Shown: positions 23,999 through 33,264 of the stretch, piece after piece
How the letters are laid out: every line of letters starts with the position of its first letter
Numbering within the stretch: position 1 is the stretch's first letter
NCBI GenBank assembly: GCA_022829145.1
Contig: CM040755.1
Span: forward strand, 9,495,063-9,559,062
DNA: 64,000 nucleotides
Reading direction: 5' to 3'
From: Albula goreensis
Taxonomy: Eukaryota; Chordata; Actinopteri; Albuliformes; Albulidae
Notes under the pieces: model-generated
What the model was told of the DNA's origin: nothing
Databases searched by the model: none
What the model saw: the letters and a program-made list of their open reading frames with translations, nothing else
Position numbers and translations under genes: made by a program

Positions 23999-24595
23999 CA
24001 GGCCACACGCAAAGTCCCAGTTATTTCAAACTTTCATGTAATGAATTTGTCTTCTTTTGATATGGGGGAGGGGGACAGCAAGGCCTTCCCTTATTATTAT
24101 TTCTGAATTCATGATTAAACTATAAGAATTATTATGCAATTGGAAGAAATGAGGTCGGGAAATAATTTGTAATGAATGTGGGAATTTTCTTTTTGAAAGG
24201 TCATTCCAACCAGAGACCCTATGTGATTTTTTTACAGTGGTCTTGTTTTGTAATAATTCATTGACTAAATCATGAAGGTTACAGTTAAGAAATTGCTAAG
24301 ATTTTTAACTTGATTGCTCTGCTGGTGGGCTGTGGGTTGGAAAAAGAAGCAAATGGTAGAATGCTGTTAGAAAGACAGTGGATTATAAGGGAAGTTTCAC
24401 TGATGAGAGCAACGTAAAACACAATCAGACTTTACAAATAAGGACAAAGGGGAAAGTAAGGGCTAAAGTGTTTTAAAAATGTGTCAACATCACTGTAGCC
24501 AGTCACACTTTTCTTCTTCAGATGTGTACCATATCAGTTAACGTTGTGCAATGCACTCCCTCCATCTCTCTATCTCTTCCTCTCTCCCTTCCTAG

Positions 24596-24709
24596 TTCTG
24601 AGCATTGGTGAAGGAGGATTCTGGGAAGGCAGCTCCAGGGGGCATGTAGGCTGGTTCCCGGCGGATTGCGTGGAAGAGATCCCCACCAAGCCCAATGAGG
24701 AGAGGCCGC
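24596..24709 (+). CDS. shank2: shank2 exon: second half of SH3 domain
   Basis: The acceptor is a CT tract ending cttcctag; the donor is CCGC|gtaagt. G|TT completes Val and the exon reads VLSIGEGGFWEGSSRGHVGW, then FPADCVEEIPTKPNEERP, leaving C for the next exon. GGFWEG and GWFPADCVEE are strongly family-specific and correspond to the n-Src/distal loop and the closing 3-10 helix plus last strand of SH3. In canonical SH3 domains the closing motif is PSNYV; here Tyr is Cys (PADCV), as in SHANK proteins generally, so one of the aromatic residues that grip proline ligands is missing. The final variable tail (EIPTKPNEERP) diverges from mammals. Splicing to 35997 makes C|AA (Gln). Confidence 0.96.
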
Positions 24710-25745
24710 GTAAGTTAGCCCGCTGCGAACCAGTAGAAAACCTGCAGGGAGCGACAGCGGTCCCCCTTGAGGTGTCCCGGGGTACTGCGCACCAATCCAC
24801 CTAAATTACGGTACCTCGGTCCACATAGCACAGGCCTGTCAGCCTCCGTTTAATGACAGCTGCCTGCCATTTGGGACCCAGCACTGTGCATCTGCATTAT
24901 TGACCTAGCCTGCCAACATCTTTACAGCGCTGTTTTAATATGCTCTGGCTTGGAACGCCTCACTCTGCTGCAGCACAGACTGCGATGTTTCCCTCTGGAA
25001 AGTATCCCTATGGATAATTAATTACATGTCCATGGTGGGTAAGTTTAGAGCTCTAATGTGGATTAATGCAGAATTCTGATGTGAGTTACAGTACAGCAAA
25101 TTTGGTTTTATATGCAGTATATACATCTGCCTTGGCATGCTGTGCCTGAATTTACATTGCAGAAGCAGAATCTAAAGATTGTGTATTTTTAAACTCAGTA
25201 TACCAATAGAGGTTTCCATTTAATCAGGGACCGATGAGAAGAGGTTGAATTTCGTCTGAGGTGTGGTGCTGTCTAAGTTTACAGCACCTGGGTCTTTTCT
25301 GCCAGTGCAGCCATGCCCTAATGTCCCACCTTGTGGGGAGTTTCTGAGCATTGCTCATTTTCTTCATCCCTGTGCCTCTCTCTGTCCCTGAGTAGTCACG
25401 ACACAGATGAGGCTCAGACTACACCTGAGAGACATGCCCTCCTCCTTCGAGCCCTATGATCATCCCAGCATCACATGCAGCCTGACCTGGCCCCTGGTGG
25501 CCCCAGTGTGGTGCTGATCAGTGATGACAGTAGTGATCCTGGGTAGGTCAGCAGGCAACGCTAAAGCGTTGTCCTTCAAAGCTACACTCATTGCAGAGAT
25601 ACAGGGGCGTGGCAATCTCCCAAGCTCTTCTCCATGCTGTTCATCATGCACCCCCATGCATATGTGCATTTAAGCAGCTCAATGAAAAACCAGCAGCCTT
25701 GATTCCACCGTTACAGCAGATAGCAGCTTTTCATGTAGCTCAATG

Positions 25746-25859
25746 CAAGGCTGCCCAACAATACAGCACAAGCGCATAATTCCCTCTGTCCTCATTGAGT
25801 TAGAGAAGGTACAAGGTGGGGAGGACATGGAACCTGATTGGCTTATCCTTCACCATCCT
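25746..25859 (+). repeat. Exact 114-bp direct repeat, copy 2
   Basis: Identical to 23885-23998. Here the block is not flanked by inverted repeats. The SH3 exon at 24596 lies between the two copies. Confidence 0.9.
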
Positions 25860-27427
25860 ATGCCAGGAAGTGAAGCAGCTTAGAACCCTGAAACAGCTCA
25901 AGCAAAAACAATAAGCACAGATAAAGCTGGACTGTAGTTGTATAGGTAATTGTCTGTCTGTAAAAACCCCTCTATGGCTGTAAGTGTGCTTCATGTCCCT
26001 AAAAAGGGCTTCATTTTACAGATCCGATCTCCTGTCCCTTCAATCCAGCAAAATTTTACTGTCGGCGTTGTATACGTATGCGGATCTCTGTAATAATTTA
26101 GTCTATATAAGGCAATAGAAAGTAACCTATTAAAGCAAGAACGTTTCTTCTAGAAGAGAATCACAGATAATCAGATATTTCTCAGCAAAAAATCAAGGTT
26201 GGGAGACAGTGATTCAAAGCTGGGGTATGGCAGTTCTCTCTGCCATTGGCAGCTCCAAGCAAGCACACTGTTACTGTGACAGGGAGGAGCTACAGAGCCA
26301 CCTGGTACTTCAGCTACAGGAGGATTCAAAGCTATCTCAGCAGCAGACATTTAAACAAGAAATATATGGTGTTAAGGTTACATTTAATGATAATAAACTG
26401 TAATGTAATGATTTTTGCACCTAAACCTGGTCTGAACTAATTGGGATTTTAATGCAGTGTCATGGGTAGCAACATCCTGCTCAGTTCAAGGTCTGTGGTA
26501 TTGGCTCGGTCTGTTTTACCCAAGGGGAGCTATATAATAGGAATAAGGTGTTCTTTTTTTACTGTTCGTGGTGGTAGTTTAATACAGTTCTGTGTAATAC
26601 TGTAATGGCCAATAGGGGCTCTAAATGTACGACTGAATGTTCAAATGTCCTGTCTATAGGAGAGAGGTAACCCTAGGTCAGCACCATTCCTCAGTCTTCA
26701 CTACACCCTGACTCGTCTCACCACTATGCTCCCGAATTCCTGTAAAACGCTCTTTTAATTTTTATCTTTCCCTCCATGTGCCATTTAACTTTGTTTCTCA
26801 TTACATTCTTTATTGCGTTTTTCTGTTCAGGAGAATGATCCACCATGCTGCTGACCTCACTGTAACAGCGAGGAGGTGGAGTGTCCCCCCTGTCTACAGC
26901 CACCCCACTGCTGGCACAAAAAGCAATCTGGCCTGCTTTTTTTTTTTTTTCTTTGCCCAGACCGTATGAAAAAGGCAACGTTAAATTAACAATAAGAAGA
27001 GCAGACAGTACACAGACACTGCACTGCGAGAGCCAATGGCCTGTGATTCCGCAGCACTTGATGTAATTATTACAGTGGGTGCTAAGCTGGTTTAATGGAG
27101 CGCGCTCTGTAGTGAGCTCCGGATCTCCTCCCCTGTGGAGTGCCGCAGCCGCCCCACTAGGGCTTGACACACTCAGCACTGCCTTTAGGTAATGTAGGTA
27201 TCAGCTCAGCTTTGCCATCAATAGACAAATCCATGAAACGTATACATATATGTTGTATGAATTTTCAATGCATGTGCTTTGGGAATTGCTGGGTATGTGA
27301 CTGTCATATTTGAATGATCAAACAATAATTGTACTTAAGTAAGCATTAATAACTGCAAAGAAGCCGTAACAAATTCTCAAGATTTCAGTTTGTGAAGCCA
27401 TAGTGTTTACAGTGGTTTTGTGTAGGG

Positions 27428-27634
27428 CAGGGATGTCAGAGGCTAGTCCTGGAGCACTGCAGAGTCTGCTGGTTTTTGCTTGATTTCAGCACTTCAGTGA
27501 TTAATTAAAGGTCATCGACTGGCTAAAGAGTCGAACACACTGGGTTTTCAAGGCCAAAAATTTCTGCTGATTGTACGTAAACAGAAAAAACTTGCAAATG
27601 CTCTAGCCATCCAGCACTTGATCTTATGCCACAG
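27428..27634. mobile_element. Degraded hAT-like nonautonomous element
   Basis: It begins CAGGGATGTCAGAGGCTAGT, followed by CCTGGAGCACTGCAGAGTC, GCTGGTTTTTGCT and TCAGTGATTAATTAAAGG, then ACACACTGGGTTTTCAAGG. The right side ends with a degraded match to the inverted left end (CCAGCACTTGATCTTATGCC). This layout matches a palindromic hAT MITE family that I know from fish genomes. Ends are degraded and no target duplication is visible. Confidence 0.5.
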
Positions 27635-27958
27635 TTACCCCATTCCTCTCACCTCCCTATCTCACAGTGTGAAATGAAATATTTCACAGTTACAAGCCAT
27701 TGCGTGAGAGTAACGCTGTGCTCTGGATTCAAATGTCAATATGTAAATGAAGCAACGATAAGACCTTGGTTGTGAGATGTGTTAGCGAGGCTGCGCAGAG
27801 ACAGGACTCTTTGGGAGATTGCAAGACCATCGTGTTGGCTTGTTGACACAAGCGCTGTTCCCTGGACTCGGCAGAGTTTAAGGCCTGAGTTTGTGCAGCT
27901 GTTCAGCCCTGCCTGGGGCCTGGGTGACTCTCCCAAAGCTGTACATCCATGCCTGTCC

Positions 27959-27963
<5 letters not shown>

Positions 27964-28003
<40 letters not shown>
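27964..28003. repeat. (CT)n microsatellite
   Basis: About 20 uninterrupted CT units, pyrimidine-rich on the sense strand. Confidence 0.95.
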
Positions 28004-28007
<4 letters not shown>

Positions 28008-30525
28008 GGGGGATCCACAGGAGTCAACAATATTAAGAAAATCCAGCTAACTCTCATGTTCACAGCAAAATATCCAGAGTAAAATCAACTCACAATACCT
28101 TTCACTAATGGACTACAAATTATTCCTATTGGACAGAGTAATATAAACTCTTTCGCACTGTGAATTTTCCTATCCTCTCTCACCTGCATTATTTTATTCT
28201 TAAATATTAGTGTAACTGGGCGGTTATTTATGTTCTCAGACACAGTTCTCCCCTCTTTACGCAAAAACTCAAACATGCTGGTTTGTGTTTAGATTCATGG
28301 GGGTTGGTATGGATGTCTGTGGGATGGTTGCCTCCTCAGTGGTGTGGTTGAGGCTGTGTGTTCTCAGAGCAGTGGTGTAGTACAGTCCCCCCTCATGCTC
28401 TGATGAGCCCATGAACATCCGAAGCGTCTCCCAGGCTGCCGTGCAGCGTTAATTCAATTAGCTCTGGGCTGCGGCTGGGCCATGCAGCTCCACATGGCTC
28501 CACACGTGCCCCTCTTCTGAGACTCCGCTCAGCAGAACAATCAGCAGGACTTCCTGTCTCCGCGCCGTCTCCAGGCCCGAGCCTGGCGCAAGCGGCCATT
28601 TCCTCCCCACTGTCATGTCCTCAGTTGTGTAAGCCACACCCTTTGCGTGTGACTAGCCTTGGGCAGTGATCCGCTTGCTGTTGTTGTCGTGGGTATTGCC
28701 GTCCGATTAAACGCGCTCTGCAGCCATGTCCATTTTTATTAGGTCACCTTTAGACCCTGAGTCTCAGCAAAATGCGCAGTTAGGCATCTCCAGAGTCTTG
28801 GCAACGTATTATGAACTGCTCCATTACGTAATAGGGCAGAGTACTGTCACTCAGTCACATCAGCTCTTCACAGTCTAAAGTGCAGGCAATGTTCCAGAAT
28901 GGTGGCAGATCTGAATTATTGCTTTCATGCAAACAAGTAAGGGTATCTCACATCATCTTTAATGTAATATGCTTGATAAAAATATATATATTCTAAATGA
29001 AGTTCTGGAATAACTCAGGAATAACTTTCAAATGTATCGTCAAGTGTTAGAATTTCTGCAGAATGGTGTAGGATACCGGGCCACAGCAGCAGAGCTTTGC
29101 AGTACATCCTGGATCATTTACGCATTTAAGTGCAGCTCCATCCCAAAAAGCCATTAGATCAGGTTGTGATGAGCTGGTGAGGTGCTGAGAGCATGGAAGT
29201 CTGAGGGTCGAGAGAGTGAATCGCAGAATGCTGTAGCTCCCTTGAAGAATTTACTCCACCTTAATTGCTCCTGTAAAAACAAAATCACCATTGAATAAGT
29301 AAGATAATGCTGCATCTGACATTGCCTTTTAAAAGTAATGCAGCAAGAATGTGTTTATTCATTGAACAGAGAAGGATGACATAATATACTGTATGATGTC
29401 ATTGACCTCTTGTCCTATAAGGAATTGTGACCATAATGAGTTTGGGAAAAATGATGTAGCTAATCTCACAGTGATTAGCCACGACTTCTGAAACAGGTGT
29501 CTGAGAGTGGGAATTTAATTAAGGCTGTTCAGGCAGAAGTCAAATGGAGTATTATTAATATGTTGCGCGCCTGTCTGAGAAAATGCCTCCGATCACTTTG
29601 CAAAATAAACCTCTTATTAGCAGATCCCAGCTGATCTATTTAATTGCCTTCTCCTTCAGTTTGCAAATACAAAGCTGAAGGGAGATAAATACAACTACCA
29701 AACCAGGAAGAAATTGTGTAAATACATCAAAAATTAATGCAAGAATATGAATCACAACACGGACCAGAAGTGGCTTTCGTCATGTGTGATTTGGTAAATT
29801 ATGATGCTGACATGACTCTGTCTAGCTGAATTATTGAAGTCTTATATCATCATTCAAGAAATTAAACTGAATGTCGTGTGGTGGATTATAAGTCATTGTT
29901 TTTTTTTCCCCTGAAATCTGATGTGTGGACATGCAGACATCTTGAGCACTTGTTTTTTTTCCCTGTGTGCCTGTTACTTGTGGCTGTTTATGACTAGCAT
30001 AATGATCAGCAGGCTGTAATAAATTGGCTGGAGTGAGGGTGCATCTCTTCTTCCCGTCTTTCACCTCAGCAGCAAAAGCCTCCCCTAAATGTACAGAATG
30101 AGTGTAATGTTTAGATCAGGTGTTTTTGTTGACCACTGCCACTTGTACACACTGCCTTGGAAAGTACAGCTAACGCCACCGGTGGCCAACTAAAGAGACG
30201 AGCCCTGTTTCCTGTGAGGAGCGGCACATTTGGTTTGCAGGCTGTGCGTGGTGGTGAGTCAGTGATTTCCCCAGGAGCTGGCGGCAGCTGAGCTGAAGGG
30301 TGTCTGTGGTGTTCTCTGCTCCTCGGAGTTCCTCGATGGTGTGACCTCTGGCCTTTGCAAAGTGCGGCTAATCGATGTGCCATGCTAAGAGTTAATCCAT
30401 CGGCCGCACAATTGAATAAGACGGATTGCGGACAACCGCGTCTAATTTGATGAGGGGGCGTGTTGCGCCAGATTTGTTTTGGTTGAGGCCACCCGTGGAC
30501 ACGTTGTGCTGCCTTCTGAGTCCCT

Positions 30526-30562
30526 GTGTGTTTGTGTGTGTGTGCGTGTGCGTGCGTGTATG
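30526..30562. repeat. TG-rich microsatellite
   Basis: TGTGTTTGTGTGTGTGTGCG and variants, ending in a short G run. Confidence 0.75.
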
Positions 30563-31054
30563 TGTGGGGGGAAGTGTTTGTACCTGTGTATGCAATGGAG
30601 CCACTCTGTGGACAATGGTGCATGTATTGTTAGCTGTAATGTTGGCCTGACTGTACCTCACAGTGTCCTCATAATGTTTCTTTGGCATTCAAACCTTGAC
30701 ACAGTACCTCATAAATGCTGTGAAAATGTCATGTGCTAACTGGAGTTATTTGCCAGAATACACGAAGTAGGAGGGTGGTTGCTATGACATACACTGTGAT
30801 CAGAAACAAGTGACAAGGAAAACAGTGTAAGAGCACTGTAAGCAGCTCTAGCCCTCAGGCTGAGGGGGCACGCTTCCCCCTCCTCCCTAGGGAATACTGA
30901 CCCCTCTGTGGGTGCCGCTAAACCCTTTGCCACGGCATCCCCTCGCTCGGCTGTGGGTGGCCACTCCATACAGCTCCTCCAACCAGCAATCACTTCAGAT
31001 CACACCGTCTTCTGAACACATTAACACAAGAGTGTGCTCACACATGCACATTCA

Positions 31055-31077
31055 CATGCACACACACACACACACAC
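31055..31077. repeat. (CA)n microsatellite
   Basis: Short CA array; 100 bases further on a TG array (31178-31210) has the opposite strand sense, so the two could pair in single strands. Confidence 0.85.
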
Positions 31078-31177
31078 GCATATGCACACTCACACAGAAC
31101 GACTCACAAACACAATTCCCAACTGGACTCTCCTTCTCTGTGTGTTGGCAGTAATTTAGTGTGTCAGATGTATGTGT

Positions 31178-31210
31178 TTGTATGTGTGTGTGTGCGTGTG
31201 TGTGTGTGTG
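31178..31210. repeat. (TG)n microsatellite
   Basis: TG units with one GCG interruption; complementary in sense to the CA array at 31055-31077. Confidence 0.85.
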
Positions 31211-31380
31211 AGGGGGGAGCTTGAGTATCATTCCTGGGAACAGGGAAAGTTGTGTGAAATGTGGACTAGTGCTGGCACAAAAGGGCTGTGTGGGAGGAGA
31301 GATGCAGTGCTTCACACTCTCTCTCTCCCTGCTGCTTCAGTTGGAAACTCTATCTCCCTTTCTGTCTCTCTCTTCTTCTT

Positions 31381-31383
<3 letters not shown>

Positions 31384-31414
<31 letters not shown>
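31384..31414. repeat. (CT)n microsatellite
   Basis: About 15 CT units in a longer pyrimidine tract, followed by CACACACACGC. Confidence 0.95.
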
Positions 31415-31417
<3 letters not shown>

Positions 31418-31555
31418 CACACACACGCACACTGAGAGTGCTTGGGCTGCGTTGCTTTTGCCCTTGTGTGGATTTCCTGGCTCCCTCCCACTCTTCCCCA
31501 CCTTAGAGCACAGTTTTCCCACCACAGCATCCTGGATCAGAGAATAGACAACCGC

Positions 31556-31900
31556 TCACACATACATGCTGCACAGAGTAACACACACGCTAGATTAAAC
31601 AGATCTGCCTTATTGCTAACACAGAAACATACACACATATATGCGGATAAACTGAACAAAGTAACACACTCTCTGAACATAAACTCACATCCTCACTAAC
31701 ACACATGCATGCTCACACTGAAAAAGTAACACACACATGTAAACTCTCAAAAGCCCACACACCTTTTGTAACACACAAACACACATTGCACAATCACATG
31801 CCCATCTTCATTTGTACTCATCCTCATAATAGCTCACTCACTTCACAAAAGCACGCATTCATTCACACACACATTCAGGAATCAACCACTGCCTGTCAAC
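31556..31900 (+). repeat. Degenerate AC-rich region with recurring GTAACACAC
   Basis: The motif GTAACACAC recurs at roughly 31577, 31663, 31727 and 31769 among other ACACA and CTCACAC fragments, at irregular spacing (about 42-86 bases). It looks like a decayed minisatellite or microsatellite. Open frames here are biased toward Thr/His and are not genes. Confidence 0.45.
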
Positions 31901-32839
31901 ACAAATAACTCTATGCTTCCCGGCTCTCATCAATTACTGAATATCAATATCATTTTGAGTAATGGTTAAAAGTCAGCATTTTCTGTATTTACTAAGATGT
32001 ATGTAAAATGTAAATAGTAAGAATTTTTAGGTAATTTAAAACATGTCCTGTTCTGCTGATAATATCTGAAATGGGGGTAGTTTATTCTATTCAAAACTCT
32101 TTGCTTCACAGCTAAAAGAAAATACAACCTAAAATCATACCATTGTGTGCATTTACTTGATAATACATAATGAGCATTAGCAGGGATAGCCATCATATGA
32201 AAAACAGATTCAAACATCCAATATACATACCCTGTCCCTTTAATTATTATTAAATTAATCATTAGTTATTTATAGATGGCTTGAACAGAACAGCAAACTG
32301 GTTTACATGTGCATGTTAATTCTGCACACCCATAATATATTATAAAGATAGCCATCAGAAAAGCAGGAAATACTCAATGGAGACTGCCTCTGATGATGGC
32401 TTGATGGATTGTGAAAAATGTCAGGTGTTTTCCTCTAATGTTTACGGCTTTCATTTGGTTTTGTTAACCTCAGTTACATAGTTGATGTGCTGTAACAGCC
32501 CTAAAGCTGTAAGCCTTAAAAAGATTTTGCATTTAATTCCTAATCTGTGCTTTTTCCCTCTTTGCTCATTTCAACCTTTGAAATCATTTCATCTTCCTCG
32601 ATAAGAGAACGATGGCCATGAAAAAGATTAAAAAGGAAGCTCTATGGGTGAATGGAGGCGTTCCCTTTTTTTTTCTTAAAAAATGCAAAGCCACCTAAAA
32701 TAGCAAACCCCTAAGAATAAGCAACATGGTGGTTATGAGCACTAAGATGACATTCTCCCCCTCCCTGCTGGTCGATTATAGCATGCGTAATTGCTCCGCT
32801 CTCTCAGAAACCCTTCACTGCAACACTCATGGACGTTCC

Positions 32840-33161
32840 TGATTGATGCATTTCCATGGAAACATCCTCTACACTGTACAACCCGGTTGCTATGGAGTGG
32901 GCCTTGGCATGATATAGGTTTTTTTTCTCCCACTTTTTGTACTTTTTTTTTTCTCTCTCTCACACGGCACTAAGAACAGAGCCTGAATAGGATTTCTCTC
33001 AGTGCGTCCGTCTCACTCGCGTTCCAATGGCGGAGGCTATGGCTGCTTACCTGCTGGTTCTGGTACACTCACAACTTTTGGCCCACGTTTCGGTGGACGC
33101 CGTGGTCTGAGGAGGGGAAAGGCAGCGCTTTCCAAAGCGCTTTTTTTTTGCCTTGGTGGAA
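32840..33161 (+). promoter_or_regulatory. Candidate internal promoter and leader for a third alternative shank2 first exon
   Basis: A cluster of CpGs at about 33004-33105 stands out from the CpG-poor intron. Just upstream are RFX/X-box-like half sites (TTTCCATGGAAAC near 32850 and GGTTGCTATGG near 32885). A 27-codon upstream ORF (33027-33110) lies between this and the ATG at 33162. The pyrimidine tract ending tttctctcag at 33002 could also be a splice acceptor, so a promoter is an inference and not the only reading. Confidence 0.35.
33027..33110 (+). other. Upstream ORF with a signal-peptide-like hydrophobic run
   Basis: ATGGCGGAGG opens a 27-codon frame reading MAEAMAAYLLVLVHSQLLAH and ending VSVDAVV-stop. 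It lies 51 bases upstream of the ATG at 33162 in a different frame. The hydrophobic run is probably accidental, but an ORF in a putative leader with GC-rich codons is worth noting as a possible translational regulator. Confidence 0.25.
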
Positions 33162-33264
33162 ATGGAGGCTCTGATTGCCTGCGACGCCGCCAACTGCACA
33201 GAGGGAGACAAGCAGGAGCAAATGGAAGAGGCTCCCAGGTCCAGGAAGAAAGTTCACTTTGGAG
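33162..33264 (+). CDS. Candidate novel shank2 alternative first coding exon (SH3-less, PDZ-containing isoform)
   Basis: An ATG with purine at -3 and G at +4 starts a 34-codon frame: MEALIACDAANCTEGDKQEQ, then MEEAP, RSRKKVHFG. It ends one base into a codon at a donor-like GGAG|gtacag. The next shank2 acceptor (35997) requires exactly one leading base; G|AA gives Glu, so the join reads VHFG-E-TRADRS, and Glu is the residue mammalian SHANK2 carries there, from memory. The codons look protein-like (no simple repeat, mixed polar residues). RKKVHF fits the RVxF docking consensus for protein phosphatase 1. I do not recognise this N-terminus from known SHANK isoforms. Alternatives are chance ORF, a first exon of an unrelated transcript, or a cryptic exon. 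Confidence 0.4.

Larger units (their letters stand above)
23316..24595 (+). other. Short intron within the SH3 domain
   Basis: A 1.28 kb intron. It contains a cluster of perfect inverted repeats (23803-23912) and one copy of an exact 114-bp direct repeat (23885-23998). The rest, including the CT-rich acceptor tract from about 24556, is ordinary intron. Confidence 0.85.
24710..33026 (+). other. Intron between SH3 and SH3-PDZ linker exon, 5' part
   Basis: First 8.3 kb of an 11.3 kb intron. It holds copy 2 of the 114-bp repeat (25746-25859), a degraded hAT-like element (27428-27634), CT/TG/CA microsatellites (27964-28003, 30526-30562, 31055-31077, 31178-31210, 31384-31414) and a stretch of scattered ACACA motifs (31556-31900). 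A promoter-like region begins near 32840. Moderately GC-rich patches at about 26950-27170, 28390-28720 and 30230-30500 may be conserved noncoding sequence, but nothing in them can be named. Confidence 0.75.

Noticed and set aside
25398..25543. Possible exon in the SH3-PDZ intron (acceptor-like tccctgagtag, donor-like CCTGG|gtaggt)
   Set aside because: In the phase required by the SH3 exon the frame hits a stop (TGA at about 25515) before the donor, and the frame that stays open to the donor is closed by a TGA upstream. No family similarity.
26724..27179. 151-codon ORF on the minus strand
   Set aside because: No domain, mixed low-complexity Lys run from a poly-T tract, no splice sites or promoter on that strand; judged a chance ORF over a moderately GC-rich intron patch.
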